Of a DNA stretch of 64,000 bases, positions 8,356-17,812 are shown piece after piece (positions within the stretch are counted from its first letter, which is position 1; the number at the start of each line of letters is the position of its first letter). A program made the translations under genes and the position numbers. The notes below the pieces were generated by a model. The model did not search any database and was not told where the DNA came from. It saw only the letters and a list, made by a program, of their open reading frames with translations. Source of the stretch: Cobetia sp. L2A1 (GTDB lineage: Bacteria; Pseudomonadota; Gammaproteobacteria; Pseudomonadales; Halomonadaceae); the NCBI RefSeq assembly GCF_009796845.1, contig NZ_CP047025.1, positions 3,100,001 to 3,164,000 of the forward strand, read 5' to 3'.

Positions 8356-9687
8356 ATGCCAGCAGGTATCCATAAGCTCAACCACACGTGGCCACTCGCC
8401 AACTCACTGGCGAGTGGCTTGCTCGCAAGTGGTCTATTGATGAGCATCCTGCTGGGCACAACGACGGCCATAGCTGACACAGCCTCTCCCGCTGTCTCTT
8501 TCACACTAGGCACCAGCGATGATGTTCCCAAGGACGCACCGCCGCTAAAGCTCCCCACAGGAGCCACACTCCGCTTCATCGCGGCGCTTGATGGCCCGCG
8601 CATGCTGCATGTCACCGATCAAGGTGAGCTGCTGATCGGTTCCAACGCTGGTCAAGTATATCGCGGCCAACTTGCTGACAATGGTCGTCTTTCGTCGTTG
8701 GAAACACTGGTAACACTACCCGGCTATCCGCATTCAGTGATCGTGCGTGACTCTACATTATATGTCGCCACGACTGACGCATTGCTCGCAGCCGACTATG
8801 CACCTCGACGCAGACTCTCTCCGCAAGACTTTCGCCACGTGATCGATATCCCCGGAGGTGGCGGCCACAACTCGCGCACGCTTAGTATCGGGCCGAACGG
8901 TGCGCTCTATCTCGCATTGGGGATACAGGGCAACTGCTCGGATCAATATCTGGCCGGGACACTCCCCCGCTATCCTTTCAGTGAGCAACGAGGGGGTGTG
9001 ATGCGTCTTGATGAACGGCTGGCAGATCAGAAGAATCAGCCTCAGTGGCAGCCCTGGGCGAGTGGCCTGCGCAACCCGGTAGGACTTGCCTGGCAAACAC
9101 AGCAGGACGGTGAATCTCGCCTATTGGCCACGAACAATGGCCCTGATCACTGGGGATATGAGCACCCACATGAGCTGCTGGTCGCTGCCACCGAGGATAG
9201 CTTCCACGGCATGCCCTGGTATCAATGGAAAGACGGTGAGCCGCAGCGCGATGACTGCATCAATAGCACCTCACCACGTCCGCAGCAGGAGATAGCCTTG
9301 CCTTTGGCCGAGATACCAGCTCGCAGTGCGCCCATGGGGATAGCAGTAGTCCCTAAGGGGCATCCACTTGCCTCGAGCATGGACGTCATCATTGCCATTC
9401 ATGGCAGCTGGGGAACGGCGCCTGCTGGCAAGGCCTGGGGGGACCCTGCCAGTCGACGAGCGCCACGCCTGTTGGGCATAAAGTTGACGCGTGATAGTGG
9501 TGGGACTGGAAAACAGAGGCAAGAGCAGCAGCCTGCCACCCTGGTACCACTATTGACAGGGCTTCAGGACAATACCAGTGGCGAACGTTGGATTCGTCCG
9601 CTGGATGTGGCATTTGGCCCGGACGGTAGCCTCTATATCACCTCCGATGCAGGTGCATCAGGCCTCTACCGCATGACTTTCCAATAG
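8356..9687 (+). CDS. secreted PQQ-dependent sugar/sorbosone dehydrogenase-like protein
   Basis: A 443-aa protein with a signal peptide whose likely cleavage is after AIA at residue 40, so it is probably periplasmic. The rest reads as a six-bladed beta-propeller of the soluble glucose/sorbosone dehydrogenase superfamily: GGGGHNSRTLSIGPNGALYLALG, the SGLRNPVGLAW blade motif, NNGPDHWGYEHPHE and the C-terminal RPLDVAFGPDGSLYITSDAG. The true cofactor and sugar are not established. GAGGAGACGG before the ATG at 8356 decides the start over the ATG at 8323. A GC stem near 9743-9758 followed by T-rich DNA may be its terminator. Confidence 0.82.
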   Translation: MPAGIHKLNHTWPLANSLASGLLASGLLMSILLGTTTAIADTASPAVSFTLGTSDDVPKDAPPLKLPTGATLRFIAALDGPRMLHVTDQGELLIGSNAGQVYRGQLADNGRLSSLETLVTLPGYPHSVIVRDSTLYVATTDALLAADYAPRRRLSPQDFRHVIDIPGGGGHNSRTLSIGPNGALYLALGIQGNCSDQYLAGTLPRYPFSEQRGGVMRLDERLADQKNQPQWQPWASGLRNPVGLAWQTQQDGESRLLATNNGPDHWGYEHPHELLVAATEDSFHGMPWYQWKDGEPQRDDCINSTSPRPQQEIALPLAEIPARSAPMGIAVVPKGHPLASSMDVIIAIHGSWGTAPAGKAWGDPASRRAPRLLGIKLTRDSGGTGKQRQEQQPATLVPLLTGLQDNTSGERWIRPLDVAFGPDGSLYITSDAGASGLYRMTFQ

Positions 9688-9970
9688 TGCCGCCATGACT
9701 CAATAGTCGTATAAACAGTAGACAGGCTCAACGTATTCAACTCCCCCAGGGCCCGGGGAAACGTTTTATTACTCTCAAAAGAGCGCTATTGCGTTTCAAT
9801 TTCTTGATATCTGCGGACTTATTACAATATCTCTCGACGAAAAGCATGATGCGGCCCACGACAACGTCTATTATCCGATGAAGCGTTGATCAAGCGTTCT
9901 ACGGCAGTGCATCCAGGCTGCTGGCACCTGCGTATGCTTCAGATACAACGCCATCGCCGGAGCCTGCGCC

Positions 9971-10777
9971 ATGACCCAGCAGACACCCTCACGCCTGTCC
10001 CCCGCAACGACCTCTTCCACCAATGAAGGGCGCTTTCCGACACGTGCACCGTGGCTGAGCATCATCATGCCAGTCCATAACGAGGCCAAAGGCATCGTAT
10101 CTGCACTAGTCGCCCTGAGCCGCCTTCGTGCAGGGGGAGATTGTGAGGTTATCGTGGTGGATGGCGGTTCGACGGATAACACCCGCTCGATGGCGACTGC
10201 CCTCTGCGATGCCTGCCTCAGCAGTGAGCCCGGTCGTGCCGTGCAAATGAATGCCGGCGCAGCGAGAGCACGCGGCCAATGGCTGTTATTCCTGCACGCA
10301 GACACTCGCCTACCAGACAATGCACTCGCATTACTGGCAAGCGCCGTTGACACTCATCGTCGCTGCGACTGGGGACGCTTTGATGTTGCGATAGAGGGGG
10401 AATCTGTCTGGTTACCAATGATTGCGCGCATGATGAATCTGCGGTCTCGTCTCACCAGTATCAGTACCGGCGATCAGGGCCAGTTCGTACGGCGCTCAAC
10501 CTTCGAAGCAATAGGTGGCTTTGCCGATATGCCGCTGATGGAAGATATCTGGCTGAGTACACAACTCAAGCGACTCACCTCTCCGCTAAACATTGAAGTA
10601 CAGGTGCATACCAGCGGACGACGCTGGGAGACGCAAGGCATCTTACGCACCATCATCAAGATGTGGGGCCTGCGCCTGGCAGCCTGGTGTGGTGTTTCTC
10701 CCGTGACGCTAGCGCGTATATATGGTTATCGCGCTGCTGCGTTAGCCAGCGATCAACAACAGCTGCCCCATGCTTGA
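9971..10777 (+). CDS. family 2 glycosyltransferase (TIGR04283 type)
   Basis: A 268-aa GT-A glycosyltransferase. The nucleotide-sugar site is visible as WLSIIMPVHNE (28-38), VVDGGSTDNT (62-71) and the metal-binding FLHADT (107-112). GGFADMPLMEDI is the acceptor-side motif. The family is often labelled as an arsenosugar biosynthesis glycosyltransferase, but no arsenic gene is nearby, so I do not assign that role. Its stop overlaps the next start by eight bases; the partner is a TIGR04282-type protein, and the two types are commonly adjacent, suggesting that they work together. Confidence 0.85.
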   Translation: MTQQTPSRLSPATTSSTNEGRFPTRAPWLSIIMPVHNEAKGIVSALVALSRLRAGGDCEVIVVDGGSTDNTRSMATALCDACLSSEPGRAVQMNAGAARARGQWLLFLHADTRLPDNALALLASAVDTHRRCDWGRFDVAIEGESVWLPMIARMMNLRSRLTSISTGDQGQFVRRSTFEAIGGFADMPLMEDIWLSTQLKRLTSPLNIEVQVHTSGRRWETQGILRTIIKMWGLRLAAWCGVSPVTLARIYGYRAAALASDQQQLPHA

Positions 10778-11570
10778 TTCCATGTTTTTCACCCAGTCGT
10801 CACTCATTGCAGGTGAATGTACATCAGTAGCATCGGAGGCCACCGGCTACGACACCCCTCGCATGCCTCTAGCGAAGCCGACGCTGATTATCTTCGGGCG
10901 CCTCCCTGTGCCGGGTCAGTGCAAGACGCGCTTGATTCCGGCGCTAGGCGCACAAGGTGCCGCCCAACTCTATTCGCGCATGCTGTTGAGAACGCTGAGA
11001 GAGGCGCAAGCAGCCAATCTGGGAGATGTCATTCTGATGCTGACGCCTTCCCCGCAGGCTGCGCGCCTGGATGCTTCTCTTGCACCGCTGATGGCAGAAT
11101 TGGATCGTGAGTTGTCACATGGCCTGGTGCATGAGCCGAATACGATTCGCATCACACTCGAAGCTCAACCGGAGGGGACGCTAGGTGAGCGCATGCAACA
11201 GGCGATGGCACGCCATCTGCCCAACGGGCCAGTGATGCTGATGGGCTCCGACCTACCTGCGCTAGACAGCCAGCGACTGCGAGAAGCTGCGGATGAACTG
11301 GCATTGCACGATGCCGTGCTGCAGCCCTCGAAAGATGGCGGTTATGGACTGATAGGCTTGAACCAGCCCTGTCCCGACGCCTTCTCCCTGGCTCGCTGGA
11401 GCCATGCCAATGTATGCCTCGAGACACTCACTCAGCTTACTCACGCTGGGCGAGCGACGTACTGCCTGCCCGTTAGCTGGGATGTCGATGAACCTGAAGA
11501 TCTTGAGCAACTTGCACTCGATTTTCCTGCTCTCATGAAGGAGCACTCTTCTCCCTTTCTAATCAGTTGA
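10770..11570 (+). CDS. TIGR04282/DUF2064 nucleotidyl- or glycosyltransferase-like protein
   Basis: A 266-aa protein of the DUF2064 family. The motifs FGRLPVPGQCKTRL (about 43-56), LMGSDLPAL and KDGGYGLIGL resemble the nucleotide-binding core of MobA/CofC-like nucleotidyltransferases. It overlaps the preceding glycosyltransferase by eight bases. The first 30 residues are not typical; an ATG at 10863 (MPLAKPTL) would give the usual length but has no visible ribosome-binding site. Substrate unknown. Confidence 0.8.
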   Translation: MLDSMFFTQSSLIAGECTSVASEATGYDTPRMPLAKPTLIIFGRLPVPGQCKTRLIPALGAQGAAQLYSRMLLRTLREAQAANLGDVILMLTPSPQAARLDASLAPLMAELDRELSHGLVHEPNTIRITLEAQPEGTLGERMQQAMARHLPNGPVMLMGSDLPALDSQRLREAADELALHDAVLQPSKDGGYGLIGLNQPCPDAFSLARWSHANVCLETLTQLTHAGRATYCLPVSWDVDEPEDLEQLALDFPALMKEHSSPFLIS

Positions 11571-11656
11571 ACCTGTCAGCGGCCTCCCAAAGTCGTATAT
11601 AGATCCTTGCACGCCCCTCTTCCCGTGAGACCTCAGACTGTTACACTCGAGCCATA

Positions 11657-11780
11657 GCTTGACGGGGTGCCGGTAACACCGGCTGAGATGTCATGTGCAA
11701 ATACCGATAACAAGATCGGTCTTGCGTAAGTGACGAGCCCGCCGAACCTGATCCGGCTAGTACCGGCGTAGGAATCAAGC
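11657..11780 (+). promoter_or_regulatory. TPP riboswitch upstream of tenA
   Basis: The conserved THI-box parts are in order: GGGGTGCC, GGCTGAGATG, GAACCTGATCCGG and ACCGGCGTAGGAA. The closing helix P1 is formed by GCTTGA (11657-11662) and TCAAGC (11775-11780). Thiamin diphosphate binding should repress the gene downstream. A second CGCTTGA at 11855-11861 can pair with TCAAGCG at 11775-11781 and so compete with P1, and GTCTCC at 11835-11840 is complementary to the GGAGAC ribosome-binding site of tenA. No oligo-T terminator is visible, so control of translation is the likelier mode. Confidence 0.93.
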
Positions 11781-11920
11781 GAGAAGGAATGCCGTCCATC
11801 GGCCAATGCCTCATTCGGCATATGTCGCCTTCTTGTCTCCTTCCGGTATCAGCCCGCTTGAGCCAATGCACCGCAACTACCCGCCCAGGGTTAGCGGAAT
11901 GCTCACAGAGGGAGACGTCG

Positions 11921-12580
11921 ATGCCTAGCTTTAAAGACCTGACAGACGCCTGCACCGATGAGTGGCAGGACTATCTGCAGCATGATTTCGTGAGCCAGCT
12001 AGGTAAAGGCTGCCTGCCAGAAGATACCTTTCGCCACTACCTTCAGCAGGACTACCTGTTCCTGATTCACTTTGCGCGTGCCTGGGCACTAGCAGCTTAC
12101 AAGAGCCGCAGCCTCTCCGAGTTACGCCAAGCCACTGCCAGTCTCGACACCATCCTCAATACCGAGCTTACGCTGCATATCGGCTACTGCGCCGAATGGG
12201 GTATTAGCGAGGATGACCTGAGTGAATTGCCTGAATCCCGTGCCACGCTCGCTTATACACGCTACGTTCTGGACTGTGGCCAGCGCGGCGACCTGCTCGA
12301 TTTGCATGTTGCTCTGGCGCCCTGTCTGATCGGTTACGGTGAAATTGCCGAATGGTTACTGGACCAGGACAGCACTCTGATCGAAGACAACCCTTATGCC
12401 GACTGGATCGCCATGTACTCCAGCGACGACTTCAAGCAAGCCGTGGAAGCCGAACGTGAGTGGCTGAATGCTCGCCTATCTGAAGTGTCAGAGCGACGAC
12501 TCGGTGAATTGGTTGATGTATTCCGTGATGCCACGCGCCTGGAAATCGATTTTTGGCAAATGGGACTGGATCGTAACTAA
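11921..12580 (+). CDS. tenA: aminopyrimidine aminohydrolase TenA (thiaminase II)
   Basis: TenA hydrolyses aminomethyl-pyrimidines from degraded thiamin to HMP, for salvage into thiamin synthesis. The 219-aa protein has the all-helical TenA fold; the catalytic Cys is C135 in ALAPCLIGY and D44 in LQQDYLF is the pyrimidine-binding Asp, both at the positions known from the Bacillus enzyme, with a conserved C-terminal E208. GGAGAC precedes the ATG at 11921 by four bases; the frame is open to 11789 but that part belongs to the riboswitch leader. Expected to be shut off by TPP. thiC follows as a separate unit. Confidence 0.93.
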   Translation: MPSFKDLTDACTDEWQDYLQHDFVSQLGKGCLPEDTFRHYLQQDYLFLIHFARAWALAAYKSRSLSELRQATASLDTILNTELTLHIGYCAEWGISEDDLSELPESRATLAYTRYVLDCGQRGDLLDLHVALAPCLIGYGEIAEWLLDQDSTLIEDNPYADWIAMYSSDDFKQAVEAEREWLNARLSEVSERRLGELVDVFRDATRLEIDFWQMGLDRN

Positions 12581-12601
12581 ATGCTTATCATTAGCCTCAC
12601 G

Positions 12602-12616
12602 GATAATAATATTATC
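12602..12616. promoter_or_regulatory. AT-rich near-palindrome upstream of the thiC leader (possible Fur-like site)
   Basis: GATAATAATATTATC is almost self-complementary and lies in an AT-rich block between tenA and the second riboswitch, with TTATCATTA at 12585-12593 nearby and TATAAA at 12633-12638 as a possible -10 element. GATAAT repeats are the building block of Fur boxes, but the match to the 19-bp consensus is only partial. Confidence 0.25.
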
Positions 12617-12711
12617 ATTTAGATAATTTAAATATAAAACAGGATGTCAGATCCTGAATGGGAAATGCCTCTACGGTGCCAACGCATTTCTGCCATTGAA
12701 TATCTGAAGAC

Positions 12712-12839
12712 GCTTGACGGGGTGCTGGTGGAACCGGCTGAGATCCTGCATGCATCGCCTCGCTGTCCTGACAGACGAGAGTTGCCAGCAAGGGGTCCCG
12801 TGGAACCTGAACCGGTTAGGACCGGCGTAGGAATCAAGC
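12712..12839 (+). promoter_or_regulatory. TPP riboswitch upstream of thiC
   Basis: A second complete THI box: GCTTGACGGGGTGC at the 5' side, GGCTGAGATCC, GGAACCTGAACCGG and ACCGGCGTAGGAATCAAGC at the 3' side. P1 is GCTTGA (12712-12717) with TCAAGC (12834-12839). The outer arms are identical to those of the copy before tenA while the variable P3 arm differs. A short GC hairpin, GCCGCTTCGTGCGGC, follows at about 12849, without an oligo-T tract. About 140 nt separate the aptamer from the thiC start. Confidence 0.93.
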
Positions 12840-12955
12840 TGATGGTATGCCGCTTCGTGCGGCGCTGTCCTGCTCTGGATCTCATGATTGATACTGGGTC
12901 AATACAGACGCCATCCCTTCCCTACGCACGGTCTTCCCATGATGACGTCCCATGA

Positions 12956-14974
<2,019 letters not shown>

Positions 14975-15005
14975 TGCTTTTCGCTACACGATAATGCCAA
15001 CATGA

Positions 15006-15041
15006 AAAACGCCCTCAGCCATAAATGGCTGAGGGCGTTTT
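15006..15041 (+). terminator. Rho-independent terminator of thiC
   Basis: AAAACGCCCTCAGCCAT and its complement form a 17-bp stem with a loop of two bases, ending in GTTTTCGTTTT. It lies 31 bases after the thiC stop and, with A residues on its left side, may also serve ppiC on the other strand. Confidence 0.9.
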
Positions 15042-15103
15042 CGTTTTATCCATATCTTCTGACACGCTACTTGCCAGCGCGCCGTCTACCGCTCACCGAA
15101 TGA

Positions 15104-15382
15104 TCAGGTGCGGCTGGTCACTTCCAGAAGATGGTAACCGAACTGGGTCTTCACCGGACCTTGCACGGCATTGATCGGTGCACTGAATACGACTGCATCG
15201 AATTCCTTGACCATCATGCCCGGGCCAAAGGCACCCAGATCACCGCCGCTACGACCGGACGGGCAAGAAGAGTGCTCACGAGCAGCATCAGCAAAATCAC
15301 GACCATTTTCGATCTCGGTCTTGAGGGCTGCACACTGTTCTTCACTGGAAACGAGAATATGACGCGCTGTGGCCTGTGCCAT
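15104..15382 (-). CDS. ppiC: peptidyl-prolyl cis-trans isomerase PpiC (parvulin)
   Basis: A 92-aa single-domain parvulin of the same size as E. coli PpiC, a cytoplasmic proline isomerase. Family motifs are ARHILVSSEEQC at the N-terminus, the SxCPSGRSGGDLGAFGPGMMVKEF core and TQFGYHLLEV at the end, with the two active-site His residues in ARHIL and YHLL. The start at 15382 is preceded by AGGTGA; the in-frame ATG at 15391 lies inside that site. Monocistronic, convergent with thiC. Confidence 0.93.
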   Translation of the reverse strand: MAQATARHILVSSEEQCAALKTEIENGRDFADAAREHSSCPSGRSGGDLGAFGPGMMVKEFDAVVFSAPINAVQGPVKTQFGYHLLEVTSRT

Positions 15383-15587
15383 GACTATCACCTGTCACTG
15401 ATCAAATGGTACCGCGCAAAGCGGCATGGCCTGCCATTGTGGCGCAAGGCGACGCTCGCCGCTAGCATCCGGCGCGTACTCGTCGATGATATTGGATAGC
15501 CTCGAGTGTGGCGTACTCTACAGAACGAGAGCTCTATACCGTGCTACGAGCCATGCAAATGACAACAGTGACAAGTTCCAGACACAC

Positions 15588-15621
15588 AAACGCCCACCCG
15601 GAAGGCCGGATGGGCGTTTTT
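15588..15621 (-). terminator. terminator downstream of the phasin gene (bidirectional)
   Basis: AAACGCCCA and TGGGCGTTT arms plus an inner CCGG/CCGG pair around AAGG form a stable stem, 40 bases after the phasin stop. The T-tract is better on the plus strand (GTTTTT), so it may work both ways. Confidence 0.8.
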
Positions 15622-15660
15622 ATACAGCTCCCTCAATCGAGAGCTGTGAGCAGATGTCGC

Positions 15661-16059
15661 TTACTTGGCGGCTTTCTGCATGGTCTCGGAGGCAGACTTG
15701 GCATTATTCTCAGCCATCTCCTGACCTTTCTTGGCATTGGTTTCAGCCAGTTCCTGACTCTTCTTGGCGAAGTCCTGATTCAGCTCGACCACTTTCTGTG
15801 TGTCGCTCTGCAGGCGCTCGCCGAGTGTCTTGACGGTTTCCTGCTGTTCCTTGACGAAGTTCTGCAGGCCTTCGCTATCCTTGACTTCAAGCAATGCACG
15901 AGCTTGAGCAATGGAGGCGTCAGCATAAGACTTGGTCAGCTCCATCTGGGCGCTAATCAACTTTTCGCTGTAATCAATGCTCAGGGCACTGAAAGCACGC
16001 AACGGAGCGAACATATCGTCGAACTGCTTGGTGGACTTATCAAAATTGGCATTGAACAT
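15661..16059 (-). CDS. phaP: phasin family protein (TIGR01841 type)
   Basis: A 132-aa, almost fully helical, amphipathic protein without a signal peptide. It has the phasin pattern FDKSTKQFDDMFAPLRAFSALSIDYSEKLISAQMELTKSYAD, then coiled-coil-like repeats and a C-terminal part rich in Ala, Lys, Asn and Glu (about 105-132). Phasins coat polyhydroxyalkanoate granules and control their number and size. GGAGGG lies six bases before the ATG. Two dyad motifs upstream, also found before the reductase at 59898, suggest control by a PhaR-like regulator. The synthase gene is not in this window. Confidence 0.88.
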   Translation of the reverse strand: MFNANFDKSTKQFDDMFAPLRAFSALSIDYSEKLISAQMELTKSYADASIAQARALLEVKDSEGLQNFVKEQQETVKTLGERLQSDTQKVVELNQDFAKKSQELAETNAKKGQEMAENNAKSASETMQKAAK

Positions 16060-16213
16060 GTGGCACCCTCCAGGGTTTTGGCATCACGCTGAAATGAATC
16101 CGGAGCTACGCTCCTTCGGCTATCAGGATTGAACCAAGCTTGTGCGCTATCGCGACCGAGCCATCACTACCAAACCTTCACTTACCAATAGTGCTCTCGA
16201 CCAGGTTCCATCC

Positions 16214-16262
16214 TCGCTGCAATGCAGCATAAACCACTACTTGCTGCACCGCAACATTATGA
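16214..16262. promoter_or_regulatory. two copies of a TGC/GCA dyad upstream of the phasin gene
   Basis: Read on the minus strand, ATGTTGCGGTGCAGCA (right copy, 16241-16260) and ATGCTGCATTGCAGCG (left copy, 16216-16231) lie about 155-200 bp upstream of the phasin start. Both fit ATGYTGCNNTGCAGC. Closely related dyads precede the reductase gene and sit between rppH and the HAD gene. TGC/GCA dyads are the kind of site reported for PhaR repressors; that identity is inferred. Confidence 0.55.
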
Positions 16263-16328
16263 TGGCGGTATTTCCATATACGCGAGGATTCATTTCCCTG
16301 CCGCCTCTGCAAAGGTCTACAAGCACCT

Positions 16329-17600
16329 TTATAGCTGCTCGCGGCAACGCTCACACAACAGCCGTCCGCACAATGCCTCAATCTGGTTCGACTGCTGGCA
16401 TAACACGATACTGTCCTTGGACAACCAGCGACGACATCCGTCACAGCGCGGCAGACCCTCGATATTTCGTGATGGACCCTGCATGTGCTTGCCAAGAGAG
16501 CCATCACCCTCGATCGCCTCAATATCAGTCTCTATCTCTCTATCGTCACCAGCGTGCGAAGGCTGACCCCAGTGTGCTGCTTGCAGCCCTCGACTTTCAA
16601 AGGGATGACTCTCTACTGCCTTCGGTGCCGATGATAGGGATTTGAGGGCAGACATCGGCAAATCGGCAAACGCTTGTCCTGACCCCGCGCCCTGATCGGT
16701 AGGCTGTGCCGTTACCGAATCACTGTGTTCAACGGAAGACGCACTCAGAGCAGCGGGTACCCAACGATACGCAGAAGCCGCGCCGTCCGCGCTTACACCA
16801 CGCGAGGATTCCTGTGTATCGGGTGATAAACCAAGCCGCACCGGCCAATCAATCGTTGAAGTGACATGTTGTGCTGCAATTGCGCGCCCCAACCGTCGTA
16901 AACGCCGCTTATCAATTCGGTGCGTGAAACTACGCAAACGCGTGATGGAAGCCGTGCGCCCACTCACCTGCAGGCACTGCCTCCGGAGACGCGACATCGA
17001 CACCAGCGCACGACTATCCACGATATCTTCCGGCGGACGACTTGCCTGTGATTCATCCGCTATCACGACCCGATACAGGAGTTGTGGCTGGAGCGTCATT
17101 CCCATGCGTAACGGCAACAGGCCAGACACATCCAACCAATCTCGAAATAGACGGCGATGCTCTGTAATCGCCAGCAATGGCGAAGGTGTCAATAGTCGCT
17201 CCTGGAAATCACCGGAAGCCTCCTCACTTTGGCTCGCCTTGTCGGTACCACCGGTGTGCGTCAGCAGCTCTCCAAATGACGTAATAGTCAGCTGAAGATC
17301 AAAGCACGATGCATCCAACACCCAGGCCTGCATCAGACAATTGATAAGCAGGTGATCAATTTCGATCACCTTGTCTTTCTGCCAAAGTCGCAGATCATGC
17401 AATACGATCCAGTCATCGCGTGCGCCCAGCAGTGAATCCAGCTGCGTCGCCAATGTGCGGCGACGCACCTGGCGGGCACGCATCGTGCGAAGCGCCTGCA
17501 AGACTTGATGACGCTCGCTGCCGGCAAGGGCAGCATCCTGGGCCAGCACCTCCAGCACCAGGACGTCATACTCCCTTGAATCACATTCCTTGATCAGCAT
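16329..17600 (-). CDS. NERD-domain protein with C-terminal zinc ribbon, catalytic motif degenerate
   Basis: A 423-aa protein. Residues about 45-112 match the NERD (nuclease-related) domain of the PD-(D/E)XK fold: WIVLHDLRLWQKDKVIEIDHLLIN holds the first catalytic Asp (D82 in EIDH), but the following hydrophobic strand reads AWVLDAS where active members have V-I-E-x-K, so the Lys is missing. The middle is low in recognisable features, and residues 280-380 are Ser- and Ala-rich, probably disordered. The last 40 residues hold CDGC and CERC pairs plus two other Cys, forming a zinc ribbon. AGGGG precedes the ATG at 17600. Function unknown; possible DNA or RNA binding. Confidence 0.7.
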   Translation of the reverse strand: MLIKECDSREYDVLVLEVLAQDAALAGSERHQVLQALRTMRARQVRRRTLATQLDSLLGARDDWIVLHDLRLWQKDKVIEIDHLLINCLMQAWVLDASCFDLQLTITSFGELLTHTGGTDKASQSEEASGDFQERLLTPSPLLAITEHRRLFRDWLDVSGLLPLRMGMTLQPQLLYRVVIADESQASRPPEDIVDSRALVSMSRLRRQCLQVSGRTASITRLRSFTHRIDKRRLRRLGRAIAAQHVTSTIDWPVRLGLSPDTQESSRGVSADGAASAYRWVPAALSASSVEHSDSVTAQPTDQGAGSGQAFADLPMSALKSLSSAPKAVESHPFESRGLQAAHWGQPSHAGDDREIETDIEAIEGDGSLGKHMQGPSRNIEGLPRCDGCRRWLSKDSIVLCQQSNQIEALCGRLLCERCREQL

Positions 17601-17812
17601 GGGAGCCCCTGAAATTAGAATATTAAAATATAGCTCAGTATAGCTCCCCATCCGCAATTTTTCTTGCCATGCAATAGGCGAGCAATACCGATTTGGCGGT
17701 AGCTGAATCGAGTCATTTCAGCGCGCTGACGCCTTGATACCGGATGGCCAAAAGGAATAAAAGCTTGATCTGCATCAACCTTATTCAGGCCAACACCTGA
17801 CTTATTGGCTGA

